From: Saposhnikovia divaricata
Taxonomy: Eukaryota; Streptophyta; Magnoliopsida; Apiales; Apiaceae
Assembly: GCA_036435485.1 (NCBI GenBank)
Contig: CM071600.1
Location: 47,427,546 to 47,491,545 of the forward strand
DNA: 64,000 nucleotides
Direction of reading: 5' to 3'
Shown piece by piece: positions 11,872-23,998 of this stretch (position 1 is its first letter; every line of letters starts with the position of its first letter). The position numbers and the translations under genes are program-made. The notes beneath the pieces are model-generated. The model was not told the origin of the DNA, ran no database searches, and saw only the letters and a program-made list of their open reading frames with translations.

Positions 11872-11930
11872 TGGTGAAATAGGAGTCATGTGACTTGGAG
11901 GTCAGGGTTTGAATCCCTCCAACACCAATT
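11872..11930 (+). other. tRNA-like stretch with B-box
   Basis: GTCAGGGTTTGAATCCCTCC forms a T-arm-like stem around a near-consensus pol III B-box (GGTTTGAATCC) and is followed by AACACCA. The upstream half resembles a tRNA only loosely, so this is a tRNA relic or SINE head rather than a tRNA gene. Confidence 0.3.
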
Positions 11931-11967
11931 TCTTTTTTAGTAAGAGCAAAAGTAGATATTTTCACTC

Positions 11968-12296
11968 ACCATGTGGGGCCCACTGACACGTGGCAGAGTG
12001 GGGCCACAATGACACGTGGCAGTGTGGGCCCACAATGGACCCACTGACACGTGGCAGTGTGGGGCCCACAAATGACACCCACTGACATGTGGCAGTGTGG
12101 GGCCCACTAACATGTGGCAGTGTGGGGCCCACAAATAACACGTGTCAGTGTAGGACCCACAAATGACACGCGGCAGTGTGGGACCCACAAATGACACGCG
12201 AAAGTGTGGGACCCACTGACACGTGGAAGCGTGGGGCCCACCTGACACGTGGAAGTGTGGGGCCCACCTGACACGTGGAAGTGTGGGGCCACTTTA
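11968..12296. repeat. Right subterminal array of G-box and GTGGGNCCCAC palindromes
   Basis: About eleven units of TGACACGTGGCAG/AAGTGTGGGGCCCAC type, seven with a perfect CACGTG core and others decayed to CATGTG or CACGCG. It mirrors the array at the left end of the CACTA element. Confidence 0.85.
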
Positions 12297-12615
12297 AAAT
12301 TTGCATTAGCAAATGTAACAATTTTTTGTAACACTTTTTTGTGTGGGCCCACTTTTTCGTGGGATCCGCCTATTTGTCCTGCTGGTGGGGACCACAATAG
12401 TTGAAAAATGAAAAAAATAAAAAAATTAACTAATGTAACACTTTATTGTAGTGTTACATGTATGCAACACCGTGACCTTTACTGTAACACTAGTTCTCGA
12501 CTAATGTAACACGAGTTGAGTGGTGTTACAATAGGTCAAAATTTACTACCTATTGTAACACTATTTCACGTAACGCTTTCAAAAACCATTACGTTAGCCC
12601 ACTTATGGCGTAGTG

Positions 12616-15600
12616 ATAATTTGCTCAATATCAGTCAATTCCGTGACAAAGGATTTGAGGTCTACATTAACAAAAAGAATTGTCTGATTTCACACAAAAG
12701 AAGTGAACAACCATCACTGACGGGAGTCAAAAAAGGAAACTTGTATGTAGCTAACATGAACACTGGAAGCACTGAAGAAATCAATTGCTTCTATTTTAAA
12801 GCATCCACAGATGAAAGCTGGCTATGGCACAAGAAACTTTCTCACCTGAATTTCAAAACAATGAATTATTTGGTTAAGAGGGAAATGGTGAGAGGTTTAC
12901 CCTCTATGGAATTCACACAGGAAGGACTATATGATGCCTGTCAAAAAGGCAAACTAAAAAGGGCAACTCACAGGAGCACTGATATATCTTCAATAACTGA
13001 TCCTTTACAGTTACTTCACATGGATCTATTTGGTCCAGTGAATGTGATGTCTATGTCAAAGAAAAGATATGCTCTTGTGATTGTTGATGATTTTTCAAAG
13101 TACACATGGGTCTTGTTCCTGAATTCTAAAGATGAGACTCCACAACTGGTGATTGATCACATCAAGTTAATTGAGCTGGATTCCAAGTATCCAGTAAGGG
13201 CTATAAGGTCAGACAATGGAACTGAATTCAAGAATGCAGTTTTGAATGACTTTTGTACTGAAAAGGGTATAACCAGACAATACTCAGCTCCAAGAACTCC
13301 TCAGCAAAATGGGGTAGTTGAAAGAAAGAATATAACCTTGATTGAAGCTGCACGTACTATGTTAAGTGAATCAAGGCTTCCATTGTACTTTTGGGCTGAA
13401 GCTGTCAACACTGCTTGCTATACTCAGAATCGAACTCTTATCAACAAAGACTTGATGAAAACACCCTATGAAGCCATGAATGAAAAGAAACCAACACTCA
13501 AATACTTTCATGTATTTGGAGCAAAATGCTTTGTACTTAAAGAAGGAGACGATCAAGGTGGAAAATTTGAAGCCAAAGCACATGAAGCAATTTTTGTTGG
13601 TTATGAAAGAAGAGCTTATAAGGTGTATGTGATTGAACATCAGAAGATGATGGAAAGTGTCAATGTAACATTTGATGACACTAAACTCCCTAGTATCCAA
13701 ACTGAAGATTCATCTGAAAAGCTATCTTTTGAAGATATGACAGATCTAGATTCAGATGGTGATAGTCCACCTGATGTTTTTTCTGATGCTAATGACAACA
13801 ATGTCAATGATGAGACTGATCAGAATAATGGTGGTGAAAATTATGATAATATTGAAAATACCACTCATACTTCTGAACACTCATCTAATCATCCCGACAA
13901 CAACTCAGGGGGAGTTAATGAAGGATCTACTAGTCATACTCAACATCACAATGAAGAACAAGGTGAATCATCAAGACTAAATCTTCCCAGACAGACTGTT
14001 TGGAATAGAGCTCATCCTTTTGAGCTAATCGTTGGTGATCCAGATGTTGGTGTAATGACTAGAAGAGCTTTGCAAAATCAATGTAATTATTCAGGGTTTC
14101 TATCTGAAATGGAACCTAAGAAAACTGAAGAAGCTCTTTCAGATCCTGATTGGGTGATTGCTATGCAAGATGAACTTAATCAATTTAAACAACAAGAAGT
14201 ATGGAAGCTGGTACCCAGACCTACAAATAGAACAGTGGTTGGTACTAGGTGGGTATTCAGAAACAAACTTGATGAAGATGGCACAATAACAAGAAATGAA
14301 GCAAGACTTGTAGCAAAAGGTTACTCATAATCTGAAGGCATTGACTATGATGAGAACTATGCTCTTGTGGCTAGACTTGAGGCCATTAGGATATTCTTGG
14401 CATTCGCAGCCTTTTCTAACTTTAATGTTTATCAAATGGATGTCAAGAGTGCCTTTCTGAATGGTAAGCTGGATGAAGAGGTATATGTAGAACAGCCACC
14501 TGGTTTTGAAGATCCAGATCTATTGGGTTATGTCTACTTTCTCTTTAAGGCTATTTATGGTCTTAAGCAAGCACCAAAGAAATGGTATGACACTCTTTCT
14601 GAATTTTTACTTGAAAATGAATTTACTAGAGGTGTCATAGACAAAACTCTCTTCACAAAGAAACATAAGAATGATACAATATTAGTCCAAATCTATGTGG
14701 ACGATATAATATTCGGGTCTACTAATGATCTTATTTGCAAGAAATTTGCTAAGTTAATGCAGGGTAAGTTTGAAATTAGCATGATGGGTGAGCTGAAGTT
14801 CTTTCTTGGATTGCAAGTAAGTCAAAGGACAGATGGAATATTTATCTGTCAATCCAAGTATGTCAAAGAGCTTCTCAAGAAATATCAAATGGAGGACTCA
14901 TCTTCAGCAAGAACACCATCATCCACAGCGGTCAAATTTGGAGCATGTGAAAATTCTGCCAAGGTAGATATCACAAGCTACAGAGGTATGATAGGCTCAT
15001 TACTTTACCTTACTACAAGTATACCTGATATTATGCATGCTACGTGCTTGTGTACAAGGTTCCAATCGGATCCTAGAGATGTTCATCTCATTGCTGTTAA
15101 ACGAATCCTGAGATATCTTAAGGGTACGCCTAACTTAGGCATCTGGTACCCTAAAGATTCTGGTTTTAACCTTGTTGGATATACAGATTCAGATTATGCA
15201 GGAAGTGTTGTAGACAGAAAAAGCACATCTGGGAGTTGTCAATTCCTAGGTGGAAGACTTGTTTCCTGGTACAGTAAGAAACAACAGACAGTTTCCAACT
15301 CAACAGCCGAAGCTGAATACATCGCTGCTGGAAACTGCTGTGCTCAGATCTTATGGATTAGGAATCAACTTAGAGACTATGGCTTTGTATTAAACAATAT
15401 TCCTATTTTGTGTGATAATACAAGTGCCATAGCAATCTCCAACAATCCTGTGCAGCATACGAGAACAAAGCACATTGACATCAGGTATCATTTTATTCGA
15501 GAGCATGTCATGAATGGTACCGTGGAATTACTTTTTGTACCTACGGAAGAACAAACAACAGATATTTTTACTAAGTCTCTTGACGAATCCACATTCACCA

Positions 15601-15644
15601 GACTTGTTGGTGAATTGGGTATGTTAAATAGTCCTAGTAATTAA
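12616..15644 (+). pseudogene. Element B protease end, integrase, reverse transcriptase and RNase H
   Basis: Pol continues from the CACTA right end (one ATA copy is duplicated target). The GAG-pre-integrase zinc finger is followed by integrase with the first catalytic D in LHMDLFGPV, the second in RSDNGTEFKN and E in TPQQNGVVERKN. A variable acidic linker (about 13700-13990) precedes reverse transcriptase, with TRWVFRNK, the YVDDIIFGS catalytic site near 14695 and a RNase H domain ending in DIFTKSLDE. A TAA at 14328-14330 interrupts the frame at the GYS position of reverse transcriptase. The rest is open to 15644. Chain order is the Copia order, integrase before reverse transcriptase. Confidence 0.9.
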
Positions 15645-16244
15645 ACTAGTTAATATCTTAGGTTTGATCTTTAACAAGTGATTGATATGTTAATATTTGT
15701 TATTGAAATCACTTGTATAATTATTTTATCAACTTATACTTTTGCTTTTTTATTCTTAAATCCTTGTCATTATCTTCTTTATATATTTCTAATTACTTCT
15801 TTTAATTTTAGAGTAATTCATTTTCCTTTAAAATATTTTTCTCGAATTTTACAAGCTGTAATTTATGAGAAATCTATTTTTCTTGAAAATGTCATTATTT
15901 TAAAATCAGTTTCATTATTTTTGATGTTTAATAAATTATATTTTCTTTTTTAATAATTTTCTATATGGAAATTATTTTATTAGAAAATATATAGATTTAT
16001 TAATTCACCATAAATAATTATGTAAATATTTAGTATTTTATTTTTATTTGATTTGTAGTGTTTGTCCTTTTGTTATTAATGATTGATTCCGTAAAAAGGA
16101 CTACCTATGATCGTTTTAATAATTTTTATTATGTCTGCTAATATTAGTGTAAATTAGTGTGGTATTTATAGTTTATTAATTAATAATTAAATTGATTTAT
16201 TATTAGAATATGTTAACGGTAAATATCCTGTTAATATTAGAATG

Positions 16245-16705
16245 TTAGGATAGTTATATTAATTGTTTTGTTAAATATAACAATCGGTATAACAATCCAT
16301 CTAATTGTTATATTCGTTTTTTATTGTTATATTAATTAGTTTTATAATAAACTGTTAGTTTTATTGTTAATATAACTCTAGATATAAATGGTTTCAAAAA
16401 AAAAAAAACTCTAGATATAACTAATCATTTAGATAGTCATATTACTGCTTTCTCTAAATGTAACTTTAGTTATTGTATAGTTATATTAGTCTTGTTACTC
16501 GAAATATGACTATCGATATAACAATTCTACTGATTGTCATATTTTGTGTTTTTCGATAGTCCTATTGTTAATTAGATGTTATATAACTATCAGTATAGGA
16601 TAGGTATATTACGTTTACACGCAATATAACTATCGGTATGACTATCAACCGATAGTCATATTACAGTTGTTTTGTACTTAAGCCGATTGTTATACTCAAT
16701 AGTCA
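16245..16705. repeat. Second GATAGT/ACTATC motif array, upstream of B ORF3
   Basis: Iterated ATATGACTATCGATATAACA-like, ATATAACTATCGGTATGAC and CCGATAGTCATATTAC segments, alternating in orientation and able to pair. They belong to the same motif family as the array in this element's LTR. It lies in the 1.5-kb stretch between the pol stop (15644) and the ORF3 start (17145). The rest of that stretch is AT-rich, with no further gene seen. Confidence 0.75.
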
Positions 16706-16764
16706 TATCAGTCTGTTCTCTAAAATTAGTGTGTTAAGTCACCTAATACTCACAGTCGATACAT

Positions 16765-16774
16765 ACATATATAC
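16765..16774 (+). promoter_or_regulatory. Possible TATA element for element B ORF3
   Basis: A CATATATACA stretch just after the motif array and about 375 bp before the ORF3 ATG. Weak by itself. It is listed because elements A and D have clearer TATA boxes before their ORF3. Confidence 0.3.
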
Positions 16775-17144
16775 ACACATATAACTGTCGAATTGCTGCC
16801 CAAATTTCGTCTCAAATCACACTGAAATCACGATTCTAAGAACAACAATCGATTACCCAGTCGATTATCTTCAAAACCACGGTTTAAATGTAAGATTTGG
16901 TGATTTTGGTTTGAAACCTTCGAATTTTCGATCTAAAATTCAAGTGGAATGGTTGTGATTTTTCAAAAACTAAAAATATAAGTGCCTTTGTGCTGATATG
17001 GAGATCATTGCCTCAAATTTTCAGAATTTTTGGTGAAGAATTCGATTTTTCGAATTTTTAGTTAATTATTAATTCCAATTTTGTGAATTAATTAGTTTAA
17101 TTGTTAAATTTTTCAGATTCCATAAAGTTAATATTTGATTTGGA

Positions 17145-20100
17145 ATGGCTGGTACTTATAATAATTTTGAGATTGTTAATCACAATTTTATTTGATATTT
17201 TAATCCCAAGGATTGCTTGGTGGATCGTTTCAACCTTTGGATAACATTTCTAAACGAACAAAATATTTGTAGCCATGCCATAACTGCAAATATTCCCATG
17301 AAATTTGGCCCGCTTAAACTAATGTGTACTACAACTATGGTGGCCTCAGATGGAAGATCGTTTTCTTTCAACTTTAATGATAAGACATATACAGTGGATG
17401 AATCCGTCTTCAATGCGGCTCTGAAACTTCCTACTGGACAGTTTGCTGAAACGCCGTCAAGTGATGAGTTGACCCAATTCTTTACACATCTGAACTATCA
17501 AGGTCAACTGGATCTTAAACGTCCACTCAAAAGCAACCTTGTTCAAGAGTGGAACATTTTCTTCGAGATCATCGCAAAGGTTTTTGCCAATTCTACCAAG
17601 AGTAACAATACCGTCATCACAGGTATGTTACAGTCTATTGGTTTCCCAATTGCTCATAACAAAAGGATCAACTTTGGTAGCTTGCTCTGGTCTATATTGT
17701 TAAATCGTGTGAAGAAGGCTAAAAAGAACTTTGGGAAAGGTAAAATGGTTAAGTGTCATTACCCTCGATTTTTGACATTAATATTTAATCATCTTATGCC
17801 TAAGGATCAGCCTACTCCTTTTCCAAATGATCGAGTTCGATGGTCTGGTAAACCAAACAAGAAGTTCTACACTAGGTTGGATACTTCTCAGGCTCTGTTG
17901 CATGTTCCAGTGGTCATAACACCATATATGTCTACGTTCATAAATTTTCCAAATGTTATGCCTCAACCAGTTGCTGGGATACTTGCACTTGAACAAGCTC
18001 CAGAACTTGAAGCAGAACAAGCTCCTGAACATCAACCAGCACCTGAACCTCAACCTGATCCCGAACCCTTAATTGCTCCTGAACCTCAACTTCCAGTGGA
18101 TCAACCCACTCAGAGTGAAGATGTTGCAACAGTTAATGATCAGGTATTTGACTCAACTTCTTCGCAATCTCAATATCTTTCTGAGAGTCAATTATTTGTG
18201 AGAAATGACCAAGGGGCTGTAGAACCACAACCTTTAACCCAGGTCATTGCACCAAACACCAATTCTACATTCTCTAAATACTATCACAGAAAGAAATTGT
18301 CAATCAAAAGATGTAATTCGAGTAGTGATGTCTTGAGTGAAACCACAGCTCTGCCTTTACAAAAGAAAAGTAAAGCTATATCAGATGCAACTGTAAACCC
18401 CTTTATTTCTTCAAGCACACCCCTGTTACTCACAATGGGGGAAGACATTTTCTTAAATGAAGCGGAAAACATTGTCATGCAAGGAGAACAAGTTACAGTG
18501 CCTGCCATTGTTACGACAGAAGAACCCTTACAGGTTGATAGGGATTTGCGAACTCCCATTGCACCACCACTGACCTTCCAAGAGGAGGCTAGGGTGATTT
18601 CTGATGCAGGTACAATGGATGCAGCTCCAGAATATGAGAGGAGTGATGTAAGGATTACCTCAAATCTGAGTGAAACACTAGCACGTGAGGTGAGTGATAC
18701 TCATAGAGCTATTGAGGTGAGCACACACAATGACACAAACACTCTATCTCTCATGGCACAACTTGATCAAATGAAACAAAGCCTTGCTCAATCTGAAGCT
18801 GAGAATAAAAACCTAAGGCATGACATGGATAACATGAGAACTATCTTCAACAACAAGATCAATGCACTCCAACTCTCTCAACAACAAGCAATTGTAGACT
18901 CTGGAGATGTCACAATGGCTCAAGATCTCATTATAACTTCTATGTTGAATCAAATTGAAGATCTGCAGAATAACATAAATGAGAATCACTTATTCACTGA
19001 ACATCGTCTCAGTCAAATTGAAAGGCAAAATGCTCATCAAGCAAAGGGGTTGAGACACATATATAATATCATTAGCAGAACTCACTCACCTACAGCAGAA
19101 GAGAAGAAATTCTTTGAAAGTATTGATGAAGGTGGCCCTGGAGCTGGTACAAGCCATAAAACTGTAGAGGATTCCTCAACTAAGGGGGAGAAATCTAGAG
19201 GGGGAGGAAGTGTGAGTAAAGAAAAAGATGAAGATAGGAGTGATAAGGAGGGGAAGAAGAAGATAACTCAAGCTCAAGCAGCACAGGAGGATGACACTGT
19301 AGAAGGTTATTACTATACAGGTGAACCTGATAACCTTGATCTTTTTGCTGACTTGCAGTTTCCTGATGATGGTGAAGAATTTGATGAACCGGATCTCAAT
19401 TTTTGGGATGATGAAGAGCCAGTAGTTCCTGATTCTGTTGAAACACAAAGAATGAATTTTGAAGCTAATAAAGAACTTGAACAGAATGATGCTAATCTGT
19501 CTATGAGAGAAGAAAGACTCAAGAAGACACTAAAACAGATAGCTCATAATGAAAGGCTTCAAAAGGCTGAACAGGAAGCACTACAAAAGCAACATGCTCA
19601 AAAGCTAGAAGCAAGGAAAATGTACATCAAGTACAAAAATGGTGATAAATGGGAACGTGCTCAAAAAGTAATAGACTCACCAAAAACTTCTGACTATGAT
19701 GATCGTCGGTTGCTTGCTATTTTTGAAAGTTTTAAAAAGAAAAATCTTGTACATGACATGTACCTAAAAGCTTTGAAGATAGAAATTGTAAGAATAACTA
19801 CTGCAACTGATCCGAAGACTGGTGAGCTACTAATCTTTGCTGAATGTCATAAGCTTGGATCTCATAAAGTATCTCTTCAGTTCTTTTATGATAGATCTCT
19901 GTCAGAGCTTTGGGTGCTGAGACCAAAAGTCAGAACATCTTCCGAGCTAGGTATACTACTTCATGAAAAATTTCAAGAATTCGCTGAAAGAGCTGGTCCT
20001 GAAGTAATAGATAACCCTCCATAAGTTAAAATCCATAAGGGAGAAGTTATTCACACTGTTAATCTTTAGACAAAGGAATTATATACACATCTTGCCAGAC

Positions 20101-20339
20101 ATTTGGTGTATGTTGAATATGCTCTTCGAAATCATGGTTTTTCAACTCAAGAAAAAATTGAAGCTGCAGATCATATAAGATCCTATGCTCAAACCAACAT
20201 GAAGAAGTATAAGAAGTATCAAGGTGAGTTGAGAAAGAAACTTGGAATACCACTAGTTTATCCTACAGGTTTATCATCCAGAAGAGAGTTACTTGTTGAC
20301 TCTGAATTGATCAAGAGTCTACCTGATCTGGATGAATAA
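17145..20339 (+). pseudogene. Element B ORF3 (large post-pol protein), three in-frame stops
   Basis: The ATG at 17145 (GGAATGGCT) opens a frame of about 1065 codons broken by TGA 17193-17195, TAA 20022-20024 and TAG 20067-20069; between the first two it is open for over 900 codons. The N-terminal 210 residues resemble the N-termini of element A and D ORF3: a hydrophobic/aromatic start, a short YTVDESVFNAAL-like segment, then VQEWNIFFE and a NFGSLLW stretch. Next come a P/E/Q repeat region (APEPQP type, near 17995-18090), low-complexity S/T sequence, a predicted coiled coil (about 18750-19050) and an acidic, K/E/Q-rich C-terminal part. No signal peptide or clear membrane span is visible. The position is that of the Sirevirus envelope-like gene; function unknown. 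Confidence 0.7.
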
Positions 20340-20447
20340 TAAGAAGGAGAAATCAACGAGGAAGAAAGTGATAAATGAAGATCATCTCTGCAAGTGATAT
20401 CTTTAAAGCTTAGAGAGAACAAGATAGGATAATTGTCTTATATGATT

Positions 20448-20595
20448 AGTCTAGAGGATCATCTATCTTGTATTTATCTTTTCTGTTTGAATCTGGATAA
20501 TGTTATATATGAACCAGAACTTTTCCATTATTTACTTAGCATTTAAAGTTTTATCCTTTACTTGTTTAATTTGGATTAGTTGAAGAATCCTCTAG
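20448..20595 (+). promoter_or_regulatory. Conserved AGTCTAGAGGA motif and stem in B 3' region
   Basis: AGTCTAGAGGA at 20448-20458 recurs after ORF3 in elements A and D. Here CTAGAGGAT (20451-20459) can pair perfectly with ATCCTCTAG (20587-20595), enclosing the region before the PPT. Confidence 0.55.
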
Positions 20596-20625
20596 GTATT
20601 TGCCTGTTATTGTCTAACAAACAAA

Positions 20626-20636
20626 TAGGGGGAGAT
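20626..20636 (+). other. Polypurine tract of element B
   Basis: A TAGGGGGAGAT tract directly abuts the 3' LTR start; it would prime plus-strand DNA synthesis. Confidence 0.85.
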
Positions 20637-22065
20637 TGAAAGGCATATGACTCAGCCTATTTGTAGTTCGAGGATCCTAATCCAATTAAATTAGATTGTA
20701 ATAAGTAAATAATATCAATTGTCACAGGAATCTCAAAAGATGATAACTGTCAGAAGAAAAATCAACAAATCAATCTATAGTTTTGATGTTTTACACTGGA
20801 AGAAGATTCAGTTATCTGATCAAGCCTTAGGGTAGCATTGAAACACATGGATTCATTTAAAGGACAAAGATTTCTATAAGTGATAAGAAACAGTATCAGT
20901 ACAGAATGATTGAAGAGAGTGAAGAAAAGAAAAAGACCAAAGTTTAAAGTCAAGATGAAGAACAGAGATTGGAGTTAGTTGTTCATGAACCAGACAGTAC
21001 ATCGAGCGTCAACAACGATCCAGTGTATGTTCCTTATTATAATTACGTGGTACACAGTGAAGTATTGACTATTAAAGGATATGTATTAATTCTACTTTAA
21101 TTAATTAAATCAAATAATTAATTTAAATAAATAAATTAATTCTATCAGAATTAATATATTTGTTAAAGTAATTATTAGATTAATTAAATCAGAATTAATA
21201 TGAAAAAGAAATAGTTATTTAAATGATTTTTGTAAATCATTTGATTAATTATAAGCTGAAAAACATGATAATATAACTATCAAAGGATAGTTATACCGAT
21301 TGTCATATTCAGTTCAAGAGAATAGTCATATCAAGATGTTTGATTGGACAGTCATATTATCTCGACTGGATAGTCATATCTCGTTCAAAGAGATAGTTAT
21401 ACCGAAAGTTATATTGGGATGGATTGTCATATCTAGTTCAACAGACTGTCATATCAAGTATTAAGGATAGTTATACCGAAAGTTATATTGGAAGAGACTG
21501 TCATATTACTTGCAGTGGATAGTCATACTGAATGTCATATTATTGTTAACTGATTGTTATATAAGTTGAAACAAAGCAATATGACTGTGGCTGTGCTATA
21601 AAAGACAGAAGATTGCAAAAGAAGCAAAAGAATCCGAACATAACATTATATACTTACACAGCAGCCTATATCTCTCTCTCAAGCTCAAGAACACATACAA
21701 ATTAATTTCTGTAAATTCAAGTTCATCTCAGTTGTAATATTCTATCCATTGGAACTTGTTTACTTGTGGTTCTTGTACTACTAGCGAATTAAGTTTTCTA
21801 GTTCACGGCTTGATATCTTGATTTTTATTAACTAAATTAGAAAAGTTCATGTCGAATTTTCTAATTAGTTATTAATTACTTGATAGTCATTTGCACTGAT
21901 TTTGTAACACCCATCAAGTTAATATATTGTTATATTCAACTTGAAATCTGTGTTATATTATTCCGCACAAATTTGTTTAAGATAAATTTTATTTAAAGAA
22001 CAAATTTCGAGAAAATGATATAGATTGTATTCAACCCCCCTTCTACAATCTTATTGGACCTAACA
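20637..22065 (+). repeat. 3' LTR of element B
   Basis: 1429 bp, matching 2553-3982. Ends CCTAACA, followed by CCAGT, the mutated copy of the 5-bp target duplication, and then by element A coding sequence. Motif array about 21267-21570, TATA box 21597-21603, U5 hairpin 22023-22050. Confidence 0.95.
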
Positions 22066-23340
22066 CCAGTGGCAAGGTTAGAAGCAATAAGGATCTTCCT
22101 GGCCTATGCAGCACATGCCAATTTCAAAGTCTATCAAATGGATGTCAAGAGTGCATTTCTGAATGGTACTCTGGAGGAGGAGGTGTATGTTAGTCAACCG
22201 CCTGGTTTTGAAGATCCAGACTTTCCAGAATATGTGTTCTTTCTACTCAAAGCACTCTATGGCCTGAAGCAAGCACCTAGAGTCGGGTATGACACACTCT
22301 CACAGTTCCTTATAGAGAATCACTTCATTCGAGGTACTGTTGATAAAACTCTCTTTTATAGAAATGTCAATGGCTCTATGATACTTGTCCAAATTTATGT
22401 AGATGATATAATATTTGGGTCTACAGATGAGAAACTTTGCAAGAGATTTGCCAAACTCATGCAAAGTAGATATGAAATGAGTATGATGGGTGAATTAACT
22501 TATTTTCTTGGTTTACAAGTTAAACAAGTGAATGTGGGAATTTTTATAAGTCAAACAAAATACATTTATGATCTTTTAAAAAGGTTTGATTTAGCAGATT
22601 GCTCTTCTGCAAAAACACCCATGGCCACTACCACTAAGCTTGAACTGAATACTAAGGAAAAGAAGGTGGACATGACAAGCTATAGGGGCATGGTTGGATC
22701 TCTTTTATACTTAACAGCTAGTAGACCTGATATTATGTTTGCTACATATTTATGTGCTAGATTTCAAGCTGAATCTAGGGAATCTCACTTAGTAGCTATT
22801 AAAAGGATTTTTAGATATCTCAAGGGAACACCAAACCTTGGAATTTTGTACCCTAGAGATTCTGGTTTTGATCTAATTGGTTACTCAGATGTAGATTATG
22901 CAGGTTTCAAAATGGATAGAAAAAGTACCACAAGAACCTGTCAATTCTTGGGAAACAAGCTGGTCTCATGGTTCAGTACGAAGCAGAACTCAGTATCTAC
23001 CTCAACTACAGAGGCTGAATACATAGCAACTGGGAGTTGCTGTTCACAGATTCTATGGATGAGAAATCAACTACTTGACTACGGAGTTAAAGTTGAAAAG
23101 ATCCCAATTTTCTGTGATAACACTAGTGCAAGTGCAATATCACCGAATCCAGTGCAGCATTCTAGAACCAAGCACATAGACATCAGATACCATTTCATCA
23201 GGGAGCATGTGATGGAAGGCACTGTGGAACTGCATTTTGTTCCTAGTGAAAAACAGTTGGCAAACATTTTTACTAAAGCTTTGGATGAAGCAACCTTTTC
23301 AAGGTTGGTAAGTGAGCTTGGTATGTTAAATTTCACATGA
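22066..23340 (+). pseudogene. Element A reverse transcriptase and RNase H
   Basis: Element A coding sequence resumes after element B and is open to TGA 23338-23340. It encodes the reverse transcriptase palm (QMDVKSAFLNG, QIYVDDIIFGS with both catalytic aspartates), then RNase H (YSDVDYAGF, STTEAEYIA, IFCDNTSA, TKHIDIRYHFI) and the final LADIFTKALDE-like segment with N for D. It is very similar to element D pol, so A and D are close relatives in this part. One change, RVGYDTL where D has RAWYDTL, may be damaging. Cut off from its upstream half, it cannot be translated as a polyprotein. Confidence 0.9.
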
Positions 23341-23788
23341 TCTTTGAAAATGTCTGTTCAATTTGCTTGCAGCCAGTGAATTTCATTCTCTGGATTTTGT
23401 TTGTTTTATTTGTTTATCTGCATGATTATTCTAGAGATATCATTGTAGCATAATTAAATAAATATTTTATTGACATATATCAATTAATGATATTTTGTTA
23501 ATATCATGTCTATTTAATTGTGAGTTTATCTGATTATTGTGGATTAATTCTTGATTTATTGCGTGAATCCATAATAATTAGAAGTATTAAATATGTGTGT
23601 ATGTGTACAGGCTGATAGATTTCGATGATAAGATGTTTTTCGGCTGACAGGTTTCGGTGATAAGATGTTTTTCAGCTAATTGATTGATTAGGTGAGAAAT
23701 TATTGGTTGATTAGGTGAGAAATTATTGAGCGGTGTTATTCAACATAACCTGTCACTATCACACCTAACCCACTAATCCTTGAAACCT

Positions 23789-23796
23789 TATAAATG
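23789..23796 (+). promoter_or_regulatory. Candidate internal TATA box before element A ORF3
   Basis: TATAAATG about 210 bp upstream of the ORF3 ATG. The stretch from the pol stop (23340) to here holds short duplicated segments (GATTAGGTGAGAAATTATTG twice near 23688-23728) and no gene. Confidence 0.45.
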
Positions 23797-23998
23797 ATGA
23801 GTTTTTTTTTTGTGTTTAACATCATCATTTTTCGGATATACAGAGCATATACACATAATTGCAGAATATTTCGAGCTTTGATCGGAATGATCTCTCAATC
23901 TAGCTGGTGGTTTTTAGATCGGATTTCATATTCTTGCTTTATACATCATCCTTTATAAAAGTTAACCCTTGTTTTTGAATTTCCTCAAAGTTTTGAAA

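Larger units (their letters stand above)
6637..12615. mobile_element. Non-autonomous CACTA (En/Spm-like) transposon with captured gene pieces
   Basis: Ends are CACTACACCATAAGTGG at 6637 and CCACTTATGGCGTAGTG at 12615, inverted with one mismatch, flanked by the 3-bp duplication ATA (6634-6636 and 12616-12618), the CACTA hallmark. Subterminal regions hold many GTGTTACAATAG/GTAACACT motifs and dense arrays of TGACACGTGGCA and GTGGGNCCCAC. I found no transposase reading frame in 5979 bp. The interior holds exon-like fragments of host genes on the minus strand, a MITE and a threefold repeat. It was presumably mobilised by a transposase made elsewhere. Confidence 0.92.
2553..22065 (+). mobile_element. 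Copia element B (Sirevirus-like), full length, with CACTA insert
   Basis: A complete 19.5-kb LTR retrotransposon (13.5 kb without its CACTA insert). 5' LTR 2553-3982, tRNA-iMet primer site 3985-3996, gag 4081-6402, protease split by CACTA at 6636/12616, integrase, reverse transcriptase and RNase H to 15644, a long untranslated region with repeated motifs, ORF3 17145-20339, PPT about 20626-20636, 3' LTR 20637-22065. The target duplication is CCAAT (2548-2552) versus CCAGT (22066-22070), one mismatch. The LTRs differ by roughly 2 percent by eye, so it is clearly older than element D. Several in-frame stops make it non-autonomous now. Confidence 0.95.

Noticed and set aside
15678..15953. 91-codon hydrophobic frame after element B pol
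   Set aside because: AT-rich chance frame (F/L/I from T-rich DNA), not conserved in A or D at the same place.
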